DNA of 64,000 nucleotides from Pseudomonadota bacterium. GTDB taxonomy: Bacteria > Pseudomonadota > Gammaproteobacteria > Steroidobacterales > Steroidobacteraceae. The stretch lies in contig JAKCDC010000003.1 in NCBI GenBank assembly GCA_021838635.1, positions 82,956 to 146,955 of the forward strand, given 5' to 3'. Below the pieces are notes generated by a model. The model saw only the letters and a list, made by a program, of their open reading frames with translations, did no database searches and was not told the origin of the DNA. Below are positions 52,925 to 61,980 of this stretch, one piece after another (position 1 is the stretch's first letter; every line of letters starts with the position of its first letter). A program made the position numbers and the translations under genes.

Positions 52925-54460
52925 TCAGTCGTGTTGCGCGCCGCGTCCAAGCGCAGCGCCGTGCCGCGTCGCCACCAGCGACGCACTCTGCCAACCGCCC
53001 CCCAGCGCCTTGTACAGCCGGACCAGGTCCAGCGACACGGCCGTCGTGGCGCTCGCCAGCGCCAGCTCACTCTGCTGTTCCGTGCGCTCGGCATCGAGCA
53101 CCACGATGAAATTCGCGACACCGCTGGTGTAGCGCTGCCGGGCCAGAGCGAGCGCATCGCGGCTGGAGCGCACGGCCGCCTCCAGCGCAACGCGCTGGCG
53201 CTGATCGGCGCCGTAGGCGGCGAGCGTATCCTCCACCTGGTTCAGCGCGTTCAGCACCGTGCGCGCATAGCTCACCGCCGCCTGCTTCGCCTGCAGCCGC
53301 CGCAGATGCACGGTGGCGCGGATCCGTCCGCCCTCGAAAATCGGCAGATCGATCGCCGGGCCGAAGCTCGCGAAATGACTCGCGGTGTCGATGAGCTGGC
53401 TCAGACCCTGGGACTGAACGCCACCGCCGGCGGTGAGCGTGATGCGCGGAAAGAACTCCGAGACCGCCACACCGATCTCGGCGGTCGCGGCATGCAGATT
53501 GGCCTCGGCGGCCAGAATGTCCGGACGGCGACGCAGCAGATCGGACGGCAGGCCGATCGGCACCACCGGCGGCACCGGCGGCACCGGCCGCGCGCGCACC
53601 AACTCGCTGCGTAGCGCCTCCGGCGGACGGGCCATGAGCTTGCTCAGCTGGTTAATGTCGAGCGTGATCTGCTCATCGGCGATCGGCAGTTGCGCGCGCG
53701 TGGTGTTGAGCTCGGTGGCGGCATTCTGCACATCGAGATTGGAAGTCAGTCCAGCGTCGTACCGATCGCGTGTCAGCTTCAGCAGCGCCCGCTGAGTCGC
53801 GAGCGTGCGCTGGAGAATCGCTTTGCGCAGCTGCGCCCCGCGCAGCTCCATGTAGGTCTGCGCCACGTCGCTCGCCATGGTGAGCGCCACACCACGCGCG
53901 TCATAGACCGCGGCCTGAGTCTGCGCATGGGCAGCCTCGATTGCGCGGCGCGTGCCGCCGAACAGGTCAAGTCCCCAGGAGAGCCCGAGCCCCAACTGGT
54001 ACTGGTTGTACGGGTTGGTGATGCTCGCAGGCAGCCCCGGGAACTTGCCGCTGAACAGGAACCCGTTCGGCGTGTTGGTACTGATGCGCTGGCGGCTCCA
54101 GGAGGCGTTCGCCGAGAGGCTCGGCCAGAGTGCCCCGGAGAGCACCTGGGTCTGCGCCTCGGCCTCGCGCACGCGCAACACCGCCTCGCGCACATCGAGG
54201 TTCTGCGCGACCGACTGGCGCACCAGCGTGCTCAGCAGCGGATCGTGAAACTCGGTCCACCAGGCGATGCTCGCCGGCTCGCGCGTGCTGATGTGCGAGG
54301 CACCCTCGGCGCCGTTGTGCTCGGCGGTCGTGGACCAGTGCGCCGGCACATGCGCCTTGGGCTTGACGAAATTCGGCCCGACCGTGCAGCCGCCCAGCAG
54401 CAGCGCGGCGGCGGCAGCGGCGAGCCAGCCAGGGGAGCGGATGGAAGTGAAGCGGGGCAT
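52925..54460 (-). CDS. Efflux outer-membrane factor lipoprotein (NodT/OprM family)
   Basis: ATG 54460 follows AGGGA and opens a lipoprotein signal with lipobox LLGGC. The 511-residue TolC-fold protein has two outer-membrane efflux repeats: VGPNFVKPKAHVPAHW, SIAWWTEFHDPLLSTLVRQS, RRPDILAAEANLHAATAEIG, ITLTAGGGVQSQ. It should form the trans-envelope channel for the ABC exporter encoded upstream in the same operon. E. coli YbhGFSR has no dedicated channel gene beside it, so this is a self-contained version. Confidence 0.92.
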   Translation of the reverse strand: MPRFTSIRSPGWLAAAAAALLLGGCTVGPNFVKPKAHVPAHWSTTAEHNGAEGASHISTREPASIAWWTEFHDPLLSTLVRQSVAQNLDVREAVLRVREAEAQTQVLSGALWPSLSANASWSRQRISTNTPNGFLFSGKFPGLPASITNPYNQYQLGLGLSWGLDLFGGTRRAIEAAHAQTQAAVYDARGVALTMASDVAQTYMELRGAQLRKAILQRTLATQRALLKLTRDRYDAGLTSNLDVQNAATELNTTRAQLPIADEQITLDINQLSKLMARPPEALRSELVRARPVPPVPPVVPIGLPSDLLRRRPDILAAEANLHAATAEIGVAVSEFFPRITLTAGGGVQSQGLSQLIDTASHFASFGPAIDLPIFEGGRIRATVHLRRLQAKQAAVSYARTVLNALNQVEDTLAAYGADQRQRVALEAAVRSSRDALALARQRYTSGVANFIVVLDAERTEQQSELALASATTAVSLDLVRLYKALGGGWQSASLVATRHGAALGRGAQHD

Positions 54461-54489
54461 ACGGCAATCCCTATTCAATATCACGGTGA

Positions 54490-55605
54490 TCATTGCAGTC
54501 GGTGACGAAACATCCACGATGCGGCGCTGAGAGTGACCACGGCGATCAGCGTCAGGGGCCACAGATCCGGCAGCAGCAGCCGGGGCCCTGCGCCCTCCAG
54601 ATACACCCGCTGGGCGATGTCGATAGCGTAGCGCAGCGGATTGATCCGAGTGAAGTACTGCAGGACCGGCGGCATATTGGCGATCGGGGTGGTCAGGCCC
54701 GAGAGCAGCGTGAACGGCATCAGCAGCACGAACGAATACAGCATCGCCTGCTGCATAGTATAGGAGAGAGCGGAGACTACCAGCCCGATGCCCACGGCCG
54801 CGAGCACGAACAGCACCAGTCCGCCGTAAAGGACAGCGAAGGATCCCTCGAACGGGATACGAAACCACAGTTGCGCCACCAGCAGCACACCGGTCGCCTG
54901 CGTGATCCCGATCAGCATCGCCGGCAGCGCCTTGCCGGCCATGATTTCCGCCGGACGCATCGGGGTGACGAGCAGTTGATCGAACGTACCGAGCTCCCGC
55001 TCCCGCGCCACCGACATTGCTGTGAGCAGCAGCGTCTGCAGCAGCGTCAGCGTACCGATCAGGCCCGGCACCATGTCCCAACGCGTGACGAGATTCGGGT
55101 TGTACCACGCCCGCGTGAGCAGTCTCACCGGCGGCTGCGGCGCACCATGCGCGGCACGCCATTGAGCGTTGAATGCCGAGATGACCGACTGGGCGTAACT
55201 GAGCGCGGTATTGGCGGTGTTTGAGTTGCGCCCGTCGGCGATCAGCTGCACCTCGGCCGGCTGGCCGGCGGCGAGCCGCCGCGAGAAGTCCTGCGGAATG
55301 CCAATCGCGAGCAGCGCGCGCCGCGCATCGATCGCGGCGCGCAGATCCCGCTCGCGGGTCACCGTGGCGACGCGCTGAAACAGCCCGGTGCCATCGAAGC
55401 GGGCGATGAGCGCCGTCGCCGCCTCGCCGGAATCGCGAGAAAACAACACGTACGGAACTCGGTTGAGGTCGTAACTGGCCGCGTAGCCAAACACCAGTGT
55501 CTGCACCAGCACCGGCACCAGCAGGCTGAGCCGTGTGCGCCGATCCTTCAGCACGGCGAGCAGCTCTTTGCGGGCGAGCGCCAAGATGCGTCGCAGCGAC
55601 AGCAT
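54490..55605 (-). CDS. ABC-2 type exporter permease (YbhR-like)
   Basis: A 371-residue inner-membrane protein: one N-terminal helix (LSLLVPVLVQTLVFGYAASY), a periplasmic domain of about 140 residues, then five helices including RELGTFDQLLVTPMRPAEIM, the ABC-2 permease signature. C-terminal of the two permeases of the exporter, abutting the other permease gene with no gap. Confidence 0.9.
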   Translation of the reverse strand: MLSLRRILALARKELLAVLKDRRTRLSLLVPVLVQTLVFGYAASYDLNRVPYVLFSRDSGEAATALIARFDGTGLFQRVATVTRERDLRAAIDARRALLAIGIPQDFSRRLAAGQPAEVQLIADGRNSNTANTALSYAQSVISAFNAQWRAAHGAPQPPVRLLTRAWYNPNLVTRWDMVPGLIGTLTLLQTLLLTAMSVARERELGTFDQLLVTPMRPAEIMAGKALPAMLIGITQATGVLLVAQLWFRIPFEGSFAVLYGGLVLFVLAAVGIGLVVSALSYTMQQAMLYSFVLLMPFTLLSGLTTPIANMPPVLQYFTRINPLRYAIDIAQRVYLEGAGPRLLLPDLWPLTLIAVVTLSAASWMFRHRLQ

Positions 55606-56736
55606 TCAGGCGAGCCTCTTGCGAGTGATGGCACCGAGTGCGAACGCGAGCACCCCGAGCATGGCGAGCAGCGCGAGCGCATTCGGCACGATTACCGCCC
55701 AGACGTCGCCGGCGAGAAAAGTCGTCTGCAGCAACGCCACGTAGTAGCGTGCCGGCAGCAGATAGGTGACCATCCGGATCGCCACGGGCATGCTGCGCAG
55801 ATCGAACAGCAGCCCCGAGAGCATAAAGGCGGGCATGAACGTGGCGAGCAGCGTCACCTGACTGGCGACCAGCTGATTCTTCACCGCCGAGGAGATCAGC
55901 AGACCGATGCCGAGCGCCACCAGCACGTAGAGCACTGAGCCGGCGAACAGCACCGCGACGGAGCCGCGCAGCGGAACGTGAAACAGGAAACGGCCGGCGA
56001 GCACGCACAACACCAGACCGGCCATGCCAAGCACGAAGTACGGAATGGTCTTGCCGAGCAGGATTTCCGTGCCCCGCACCGGGGTGACGAACAGCGCCTC
56101 GAAGGTGCCGCGCTCCCACTCGCGAGCCACCACCATTGCGGTGAGAAACGCGCCGATCAGCGTCATCACCAGCACGATCAGACCCGGCACGAGGAAATAG
56201 CGGCTGTCATTGGCGGCGTTGAACCACAGTCGGCTCTGCACCTGCACCGGTCCGGCGAGTCCCGGGGCGCGGCGCGCCGACCAGGCCGCAACGACGCCGT
56301 TGACGTAGCCCTCGATGATGCGCGCGGTATTGGCATCCGACCCGGAGACGATCAACTGCACCTGCGCCCCGCCTGAGCGCACCTGGCGCGCAAACCGCGG
56401 CGGCACTGTGAAGATGGCCGAGACCTGTCCGCGCAGGAGCAACTGCTCGGCCCGATGCAGCGAGGTGACCCCGCGCGGTGCGAAGTACGGGGAGAGCTGC
56501 AGCCCGCCGATCAAGCTGCCGGCGAGTTCCGAGCCGTCCTGATTGAGCACCGCGATCGGAACATTTTTCACATCCAGCGACAACCCGTAGCCAAACAGCA
56601 GGATGAGGATGACCGGCAGCACCACACCCATGGCGATGCTGGCCGGATCGCGGATCATCTGCCGCCACTCCTTGCGCACCAGTGTGCCGATCCGCCCCAG
56701 GCGGGCATCCCAGTCGCTTGACGGTGCACGCGGCAT
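55606..56736 (-). CDS. ABC-2 type exporter permease (YbhS-like)
   Basis: A 376-residue permease with the same architecture as its neighbour (VVLPVILILLFGYGLSLDVK; then EWERGTFEALFVTPVRGTEI). The pair presumably forms a heterodimer. It follows the ATPase gene by 4 bp. Confidence 0.9.
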   Translation of the reverse strand: MPRAPSSDWDARLGRIGTLVRKEWRQMIRDPASIAMGVVLPVILILLFGYGLSLDVKNVPIAVLNQDGSELAGSLIGGLQLSPYFAPRGVTSLHRAEQLLLRGQVSAIFTVPPRFARQVRSGGAQVQLIVSGSDANTARIIEGYVNGVVAAWSARRAPGLAGPVQVQSRLWFNAANDSRYFLVPGLIVLVMTLIGAFLTAMVVAREWERGTFEALFVTPVRGTEILLGKTIPYFVLGMAGLVLCVLAGRFLFHVPLRGSVAVLFAGSVLYVLVALGIGLLISSAVKNQLVASQVTLLATFMPAFMLSGLLFDLRSMPVAIRMVTYLLPARYYVALLQTTFLAGDVWAVIVPNALALLAMLGVLAFALGAITRKRLA

Positions 56737-56740
56737 GACT

Positions 56741-58468
56741 TCAGCGCGCGCCTGCCGGCGCCTCGGCCGCGCGCGCCTGTTCGATCACGGCGATAAACGC
56801 GTCCTCCATGGTCGGCTCGTAATCGGCACGCTCGGGCGCGCGCGCGCGCACCTCGGCTGGCGTGCCCTGCGCCAGCACTCGCCCGGCATCCATGATCACG
56901 ATGTGATCGCAGTACTCGGCCTCCTGCATGAAGTGTGTCGTCACCACCACCGTGACACCCTGGGCCGCGAGCGCCGAGATCCGCCGCCAGAACGCACGCC
57001 GCGCGAGCGGATCAGCACCGCTGGTCGGCTCATCCAGAAACAGGATGCGCGGCTCGTGCAGCAGGGCCGCGGCCATCGCCAAGCGCTGCTTGAATCCCCC
57101 GGGCAGGTCGGCCGCCGCGCCGCGCGCGCCGGTGAGTTCAAACTGACCCATCGCCCACGCGATGCGCTCACGCCGCGCCGCGCCGTGCAGCCCGTAGGCG
57201 CTGGCGAAGAACTCCAGGTTCTCGCGCACGCTGAGCGGGCCGTAGAGGGAGAACTTCTGCGCCACGTAGCCCAGCTGTCCGCGCGCCGCGTCACCGGCTC
57301 GCGCAACGTCCACCGCACCGATGCGCAGCACCCCACCGCTCGGGACGAGCAGTCCGCACAGCATGCGAAACGTGGTGGTTTTGCCCGCGCCGTTCGGGCC
57401 GAGCAGCCCGAAGATCTCTCCCCGCGCGACCGAGAAGCTCACCTGATCGACCGCAGTGAAGGCCCCGAAGCGCTTCAGCAGACCGCGCACCTCGATGAGC
57501 GCGCCACTCGCCTGAGGCGGGGCGTGCCGCAGCACGATATCGCTGTGTGCCTCGGGCGGCTCGTGGCCGCGCAGCAGCACCATGAAGCCGTCCTCGAAGC
57601 GCGGCGGCACGGGCCGCGCACCGGACTGCGGGACGCACTGTGGGTGTGCGCCGACGCAGCGCACCGTGCCGGCATCGGGCACCGCGTCGATCACCGACTC
57701 ATCCCCAAGCAGCCGCGCCTGCAGGGTGCGGGCGTTTTCCCCGGCGCGTGGCGTCAGTTTGAACGTGCGGCCGGCGGCGAGCCGCGTGATCTCACCGGGC
57801 GCCTGCTCGGCGAGCACGCGCCCGGCCTGCAGCACGATCACGCGGTCGGCGCCCTCGGCCTCATCGAGATACGCGGTGCTCATCAGTACGGTCAGCCCCT
57901 CCTCGCGCACCAGGCGGCGCACGATCTGCCACAGCTCACGCCGCGAGAGCGGATCGACCCCGACGGTGGGCTCATCGAGCAGCAGCAGCTGCGGCGGGCG
58001 CACCAACGTGCACGCCAAGCCGAGTTTCTGCTTCATGCCGCCGGAGAGCTGCCCGGCGAGGCGCGCCTCGAACCGCCCCAGATCGGTCATGTGCAGCAAT
58101 TGGGGATAGCGCGCGGCCCGCTCCTCGCGGCTGACGCCGTGCAGGTCCGCATACAGATCGAGGTTCTCGCGCACCGTCAGGTCCTCGTACAGACCGAACT
58201 TCTGCGGCATGTAGCTCACCTGCTCCTGGATGCGCTGCGCCTGGTGCACCGGGTCGAGTCCGAGCACGCGCAGCGAGCCGCGCTCGGGACGCAGCAGGCC
58301 GCAGACGAGTCGGATCAGCGTGGTCTTGCCGGCCCCGTCCGGCCCGATCAGCGCGCTCAGCGAGCCGGCCGGTACGCTGAGCGAGACCCCCGCGAGCGCC
58401 GGGGCGCGCGGTCCGAAGGACTTGTGCACTTCGCGGCACTCGAGCACGGCGGGCGCGACGGCGTTCAC
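56741..58468 (-). CDS. ABC transporter, two fused ATPase domains (YbhF-like)
   Basis: A 575-residue protein with two complete nucleotide-binding domains. First: Walker A IGPDGAGKTTLIR, signature LSGGMKQKLGLA, Walker B LLLLDEPTVGVDPLS. Second: LGPNGAGKTTTFRM, LPGGFKQRLAMA, LFLDEPTSGADPLA. The second signature begins LPGG instead of LSGG, a mild deviation seen in this family. Energises the exporter. It overlaps the membrane fusion protein gene by 4 bp. Confidence 0.93.
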   Translation of the reverse strand: MNAVAPAVLECREVHKSFGPRAPALAGVSLSVPAGSLSALIGPDGAGKTTLIRLVCGLLRPERGSLRVLGLDPVHQAQRIQEQVSYMPQKFGLYEDLTVRENLDLYADLHGVSREERAARYPQLLHMTDLGRFEARLAGQLSGGMKQKLGLACTLVRPPQLLLLDEPTVGVDPLSRRELWQIVRRLVREEGLTVLMSTAYLDEAEGADRVIVLQAGRVLAEQAPGEITRLAAGRTFKLTPRAGENARTLQARLLGDESVIDAVPDAGTVRCVGAHPQCVPQSGARPVPPRFEDGFMVLLRGHEPPEAHSDIVLRHAPPQASGALIEVRGLLKRFGAFTAVDQVSFSVARGEIFGLLGPNGAGKTTTFRMLCGLLVPSGGVLRIGAVDVARAGDAARGQLGYVAQKFSLYGPLSVRENLEFFASAYGLHGAARRERIAWAMGQFELTGARGAAADLPGGFKQRLAMAAALLHEPRILFLDEPTSGADPLARRAFWRRISALAAQGVTVVVTTHFMQEAEYCDHIVIMDAGRVLAQGTPAEVRARAPERADYEPTMEDAFIAVIEQARAAEAPAGAR

Positions 58469-59520
58469 GCCCCGGATCTGCCCGGGCCGAGGTACACGGT
58501 CGCCGGCATGCCCAAGCGCAGCTCATCGTGCGGATCCTTCACGAACACACGGATCTCGTAGACCAGGCTGGTACGCAACTGCGGCGTCTGCACCGTCTTC
58601 GGGGTGAACTCGGCCGTGGAGGAAATGAACCCCACCCAGCCTGCGAAACGGTGCTGGGTGAACGCATCGACCGCAACGCTCGCAGCCATACCCGGATGAA
58701 CGCGCGCGAGGTCAGTTTCCGGGATGTAGGCACGCACCCACTTCGGGTTGGTGATCGCCAGCGTCAGCACCGGGCTTTGTGGCGAGACCATATCGCCCGG
58801 CTCCCCGATGCGCGTGCGCACCAGCGCATCGAGCGGCGCGCGCAGCGTGGCATCGGCGAGTTCCTGGCGCAGCAGCGCGACCTCGGCGCGGTCGGCCGCA
58901 AGCAACGCGGTCGCTTGCGCGATGTCCTGGCGCCGCGGCCCCAACACCGCCAGATGCAGCGCCTCGGAGGCCACGCGCACGCGTGCCGCCGCGACGGCCG
59001 CCGCTGCACGCGCGTCCGTCACATCCTGGCGGCTGACTGCCTGCCCGGCGGAGCGGCGAAACACCCAGGCGATGCGCGAGTACTGCGCGCGCATCTGGCG
59101 CTGCTGGGCGCGCGCGAGCGCCAGATTGGCCCGCGCCTGGGCAATCTCCTGCGGCCGACTCCCGTGCTGCAGGCGCCGAAGCGCGGCCTGCGCGGCCACC
59201 GCGCGCGCCTGGGCTTCGGCCAACATCGGCCGTAGGCGGCGGGTGTCGAGCTGCGCCACCGCCTCGCCGCGGTGCACCGCATCGCCTTCCTGCACCGCGA
59301 TACTTTCGATGCGGCCGCTGTCGTTGAAGGCGAGATTGACCTCGCGCAGATCCACATTGCCGTAGAGGACGATCGCAGCGGGGCCGGCGGAGCGCCCGGC
59401 GTACCACCACAGCACCAGCGCCGCCGCGACGAGCAGACCTGCGGCGAGCGCGAGCCGACGGCGCCAGCGTGGCGAGGGCGCGGCCGGTGGCTGCGCAGAG
59501 TCGAGGGAGGGTGCGTTCAC
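58465..59520 (-). CDS. HlyD-family membrane fusion protein (YbhG-like)
   Basis: GTG 59520 is used because AGGAG lies 8 bp upstream and the longer frame runs through the operator region. The 351-residue product has one N-terminal transmembrane helix (LALAAGLLVAAALVLWWYAG), a lipoyl half (GRIESIAVQEGDAVHRGEAV), a long coiled-coil hairpin rich in Ala/Arg (about 90-200) and the second lipoyl half with VRTRIGEPGDMVSPQSPVL. It bridges the permeases to the outer-membrane factor. First gene of the efflux operon. Confidence 0.92.
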   Translation of the reverse strand: MNAPSLDSAQPPAAPSPRWRRRLALAAGLLVAAALVLWWYAGRSAGPAAIVLYGNVDLREVNLAFNDSGRIESIAVQEGDAVHRGEAVAQLDTRRLRPMLAEAQARAVAAQAALRRLQHGSRPQEIAQARANLALARAQQRQMRAQYSRIAWVFRRSAGQAVSRQDVTDARAAAAVAAARVRVASEALHLAVLGPRRQDIAQATALLAADRAEVALLRQELADATLRAPLDALVRTRIGEPGDMVSPQSPVLTLAITNPKWVRAYIPETDLARVHPGMAASVAVDAFTQHRFAGWVGFISSTAEFTPKTVQTPQLRTSLVYEIRVFVKDPHDELRLGMPATVYLGPGRSGA

Positions 59521-59551
59521 GGCCGGACTCCTGGAGCGACGCGGTGATTTT

Positions 59552-59586
59552 CTATCGCTTGATAGTTTTCTGTCAATTGATACTAT
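59552..59586. promoter_or_regulatory. Overlapping divergent promoters with TetR-type palindrome
   Basis: Plus strand: TTGATA (59559-59564), 16 bp, TACTAT (59581-59586) for the TetR gene. Minus strand: TTGACA (59576-59571), about 16 bp, TAGAAA for the efflux operon. The palindrome CTATC-GCTT-GATAG (59552-59565) lies across the TetR -35 and the efflux -10, so one bound dimer would shut both. Confidence 0.65.
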
Positions 59587-59611
59587 TACGGATGCAACGC
59601 ACCGGCGGCCC

Positions 59612-60370
59612 ATGCCGCCCCCGAACACACACTCCCCGGTGAACAGCACACGTAGCGGCCATACCCCGCCCGAGCGACCCACGGCCGAGCCCTCGCGAGC
59701 GCCGCGGCGCCGCGCCCGGGCGCGGCGCTACGCCTGCGGCGATGACACCCGGCGACGAATCCTCGAGACCGCCATCGAGCTGTTCGCGCACCTCGGCTAC
59801 CCGGGCGCCTCGACCCGCGCCATCGCGCAACGTGCCCGCGTCAGCCTGCCCGCCCTGCAGTACTACTTCGGCGGCAAGCCGGGCCTGCATCGCGCGTGCA
59901 TCGAGTACATCACCGAGGACGTACGCGCACGGCTCGGGCCACCGGCCGAACAGGCGCAGCTCGCGCTCAGCGCCGGCCGCCCGACGCGCAGGCAATTGCT
60001 TCAGTTGCTGCGCGAGCTGATCGAGCCGCTCCTGGAGGGGCTGGCGAGCGAGCGACCGGAGAGCTGGGCGCTGTTCTTCGCCCGCGCCCAGAGCGAACAG
60101 AACGAGGCGTTCGAGGCCATCTACGAGCGCATCGGGGGACGCCTGGTCACGCTGCTCACCGAGATCATCGGTCGACTGCTCGGCGAGGCGGCAGCCGCGC
60201 CGGAGCCGCGCGTACGTGCCGTGGCCATCGTCGCGCAAATCATGCTCGTTGGGCGCGCCCGCCCCGTGGTGCTGCGTTCGCTCGGCTGGCCGGACTTCGC
60301 CGGGGAGCGACTCGCGACACTGCAGAGCATCCTCTGGCGCAGCATCGAGGCGAGCCTCGGCGGCCCCTGA
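59612..60370 (+). CDS. TetR/AcrR family regulator, CecR-like
   Basis: A 252-residue regulator with an Arg-rich N-terminal tail, helix-turn-helix (ILETAIELFAHLGYPGASTR, AQRARVSLPALQYYFGGKPGL) and a CecR-type C-terminal domain. Divergent from the YbhGFSR-like operon; in E. coli CecR (YbiH) likewise controls ybhGFSR. The ATG at 59612 has no clear ribosome site, and the first 35 residues could be leader. Confidence 0.88.
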   Translation: MPPPNTHSPVNSTRSGHTPPERPTAEPSRAPRRRARARRYACGDDTRRRILETAIELFAHLGYPGASTRAIAQRARVSLPALQYYFGGKPGLHRACIEYITEDVRARLGPPAEQAQLALSAGRPTRRQLLQLLRELIEPLLEGLASERPESWALFFARAQSEQNEAFEAIYERIGGRLVTLLTEIIGRLLGEAAAAPEPRVRAVAIVAQIMLVGRARPVVLRSLGWPDFAGERLATLQSILWRSIEASLGGP

Positions 60371-60445
60371 TTCGCCCCCGCCCGGGACTCCCCCGCGCGC
60401 CCGCGCCGCGGTACGATTACCGCACCTGCCACCTCGCCGCTCGAC

Positions 60446-61282
60446 GTGCCCCGCTCAAAGTCCATGCCCCGCCCCGCCGTCCCCTCGCACCGCCCCGTGC
60501 GCGCCGAGGACACGCTCTACCGCGCTGGGGACCCGGACTTCATGACGTCCCTGGCACGCGGACTGCACGTCATTCGCGCCTTCGCCGGCCTCGACCGTCG
60601 ACTCACCATCGCCGAGGTGAGCCGCGCCACGGGATTGACCCGCGCGGTGGTGCGCCGCTGTCTGTACACGCTGCGCGAACTCGGCTACGCGGCCAGCGAC
60701 GGCCGCTCCTTCTATCTGCAGCCGCGCGTCCTGAGCCTCGGGTATGCGTATCTGTCGACCGCGCCGCTCAGCACCGCCGCGCAACCGATCCTGCAGGAAC
60801 TGAGTGAACGGATCGGCGAGGCCACCACCGTTGCGGTGCTTGATGAAGGCGCCGTGGTCTACGTGGCCCGTGCCTCGACCGCGCGCATCATGTCGGTGAC
60901 GCTCGGCGTGGGCAGCCGCCTGCAAGCGTACTGCACCGCGCTCGGCCGGGTACTGCTGGCGAGTCTGCCGCCAGCGCAAGTGGACCTGCTGCTCACCGAC
61001 ACGGAACTGACCGCGTATACGCGCTTCACGGTCACGTCGCGCGAGCGGCTGCTTGAGATTCTCGCCGAAGTTCGCGCCGCGGACTTCGCGCTGAACGATC
61101 AGGAACTGGAGATTGGCCTGCGCTCACTCGCCGTGCCCGTGCGCAACGTGGTCGGCGTCACCGTCGCGGCCATGAACGTCAGCGCCCAAGCCTCGCGCCT
61201 CTCCAGCGGCGAGCTGATCGAGAGCGTGCTGCCGGCACTGCGCGCGGCCGCCGAGCGGCTCGGCAGCCAACTCGCCCCGTAG
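60446..61282 (+). CDS. IclR family transcriptional regulator (PcaR/PobR-like)
   Basis: A 278-residue regulator: winged helix at about 35-95 (SLARGLHVIRAFAGLDRRLT, EVSRATGLTRAVVRRCLYTL), then the IclR effector domain (VAVLDEGAVVYVARAST, LGVGSRLQAYCTALGRVLLA, NDQELEIGLRSLAVPVRN). The N-terminus and spacing resemble PcaR/PobR activators of aromatic acid degradation, but no such genes are adjacent. Start uncertain; ATG 60464 is equally possible. Confidence 0.88.
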   Translation: MPRSKSMPRPAVPSHRPVRAEDTLYRAGDPDFMTSLARGLHVIRAFAGLDRRLTIAEVSRATGLTRAVVRRCLYTLRELGYAASDGRSFYLQPRVLSLGYAYLSTAPLSTAAQPILQELSERIGEATTVAVLDEGAVVYVARASTARIMSVTLGVGSRLQAYCTALGRVLLASLPPAQVDLLLTDTELTAYTRFTVTSRERLLEILAEVRAADFALNDQELEIGLRSLAVPVRNVVGVTVAAMNVSAQASRLSSGELIESVLPALRAAAERLGSQLAP

Positions 61283-61323
61283 CACGCGTTCACGGCACCC
61301 GCACCGGCGCGTACACTGCCTCG

Positions 61324-61926
61324 ATGTTCCGCTCACTCACACCGGCCGTCCTCGGCCTGATCGTCATCAACGTGGCGATCTTTCTGCTGGAGCAGGTGCT
61401 CCCGGCCTCGTGGGTGCTGCGCTTTGCGCTCTGGCCGCTCGGACCGAACTTCCACATCTGGCAGCTGGTGACCTACGCATTCCTGCATGGCAGCTGGTGG
61501 CACATCTTCGGCAACATGTTCGGGCTGTTCGTGTTCGCCCCGGCGCTCGAGCAGCACTGGGGCAAGCGGCGCTTTCTCTTTTACTATTTCGTGTGCGTGA
61601 TCGCCGCGGCGCTCACTCAGATCGCCGTGCAGCACGCCACCGGCAACAGCGAGCCGACCATCGGCGCCTCCGGCGGGGTGTTCGGCGTGCTGCTCGCCTT
61701 CGCCATGCTGTTCCCGCGCGCACGGCTGTTGCTGATCCTGCCGCCGATCCCGATGCCGGCCTGGCTGTTCGTACTGCTCTACGGTCTGCTCGAGCTGTTC
61801 TTCGGCGTCACGGGCACCGAGCCCGGTATCGGACACTTCGCGCACCTCGGCGGCATGCTCGGTGGGGCGATCCTGATGCTCTACTGGCGCTCGCGCGGTG
61901 CGCGCGGTAACTGGCGCCCTGGATAG
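61324..61926 (+). CDS. Rhomboid family intramembrane serine protease
   Basis: A 200-residue protein with six predicted helices. Catalytic Ser in TIGASGGVFGVLLA, catalytic His in GIGHFAHLGGMLGGAI, and the conserved HGSWWHIFGNMFGLFVFA loop with the WGKRR motif. It cuts transmembrane substrates within the inner membrane; targets unknown. Confidence 0.92.
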   Translation: MFRSLTPAVLGLIVINVAIFLLEQVLPASWVLRFALWPLGPNFHIWQLVTYAFLHGSWWHIFGNMFGLFVFAPALEQHWGKRRFLFYYFVCVIAAALTQIAVQHATGNSEPTIGASGGVFGVLLAFAMLFPRARLLLILPPIPMPAWLFVLLYGLLELFFGVTGTEPGIGHFAHLGGMLGGAILMLYWRSRGARGNWRPG

Positions 61927-61980
61927 CGGGAACTTTTGCCGCCGCGCGGCACTCTATGGCAGCCTGAGTCAGGAGGCGCC

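Noticed and set aside
52925-56119. A 1064-codon minus-strand frame spanning two genes
   Set aside because: Only the part from 54460 down is a real protein (outer-membrane factor). The remainder is an off-frame reading of the two permease genes, which have clear ABC-2 signatures in another frame.
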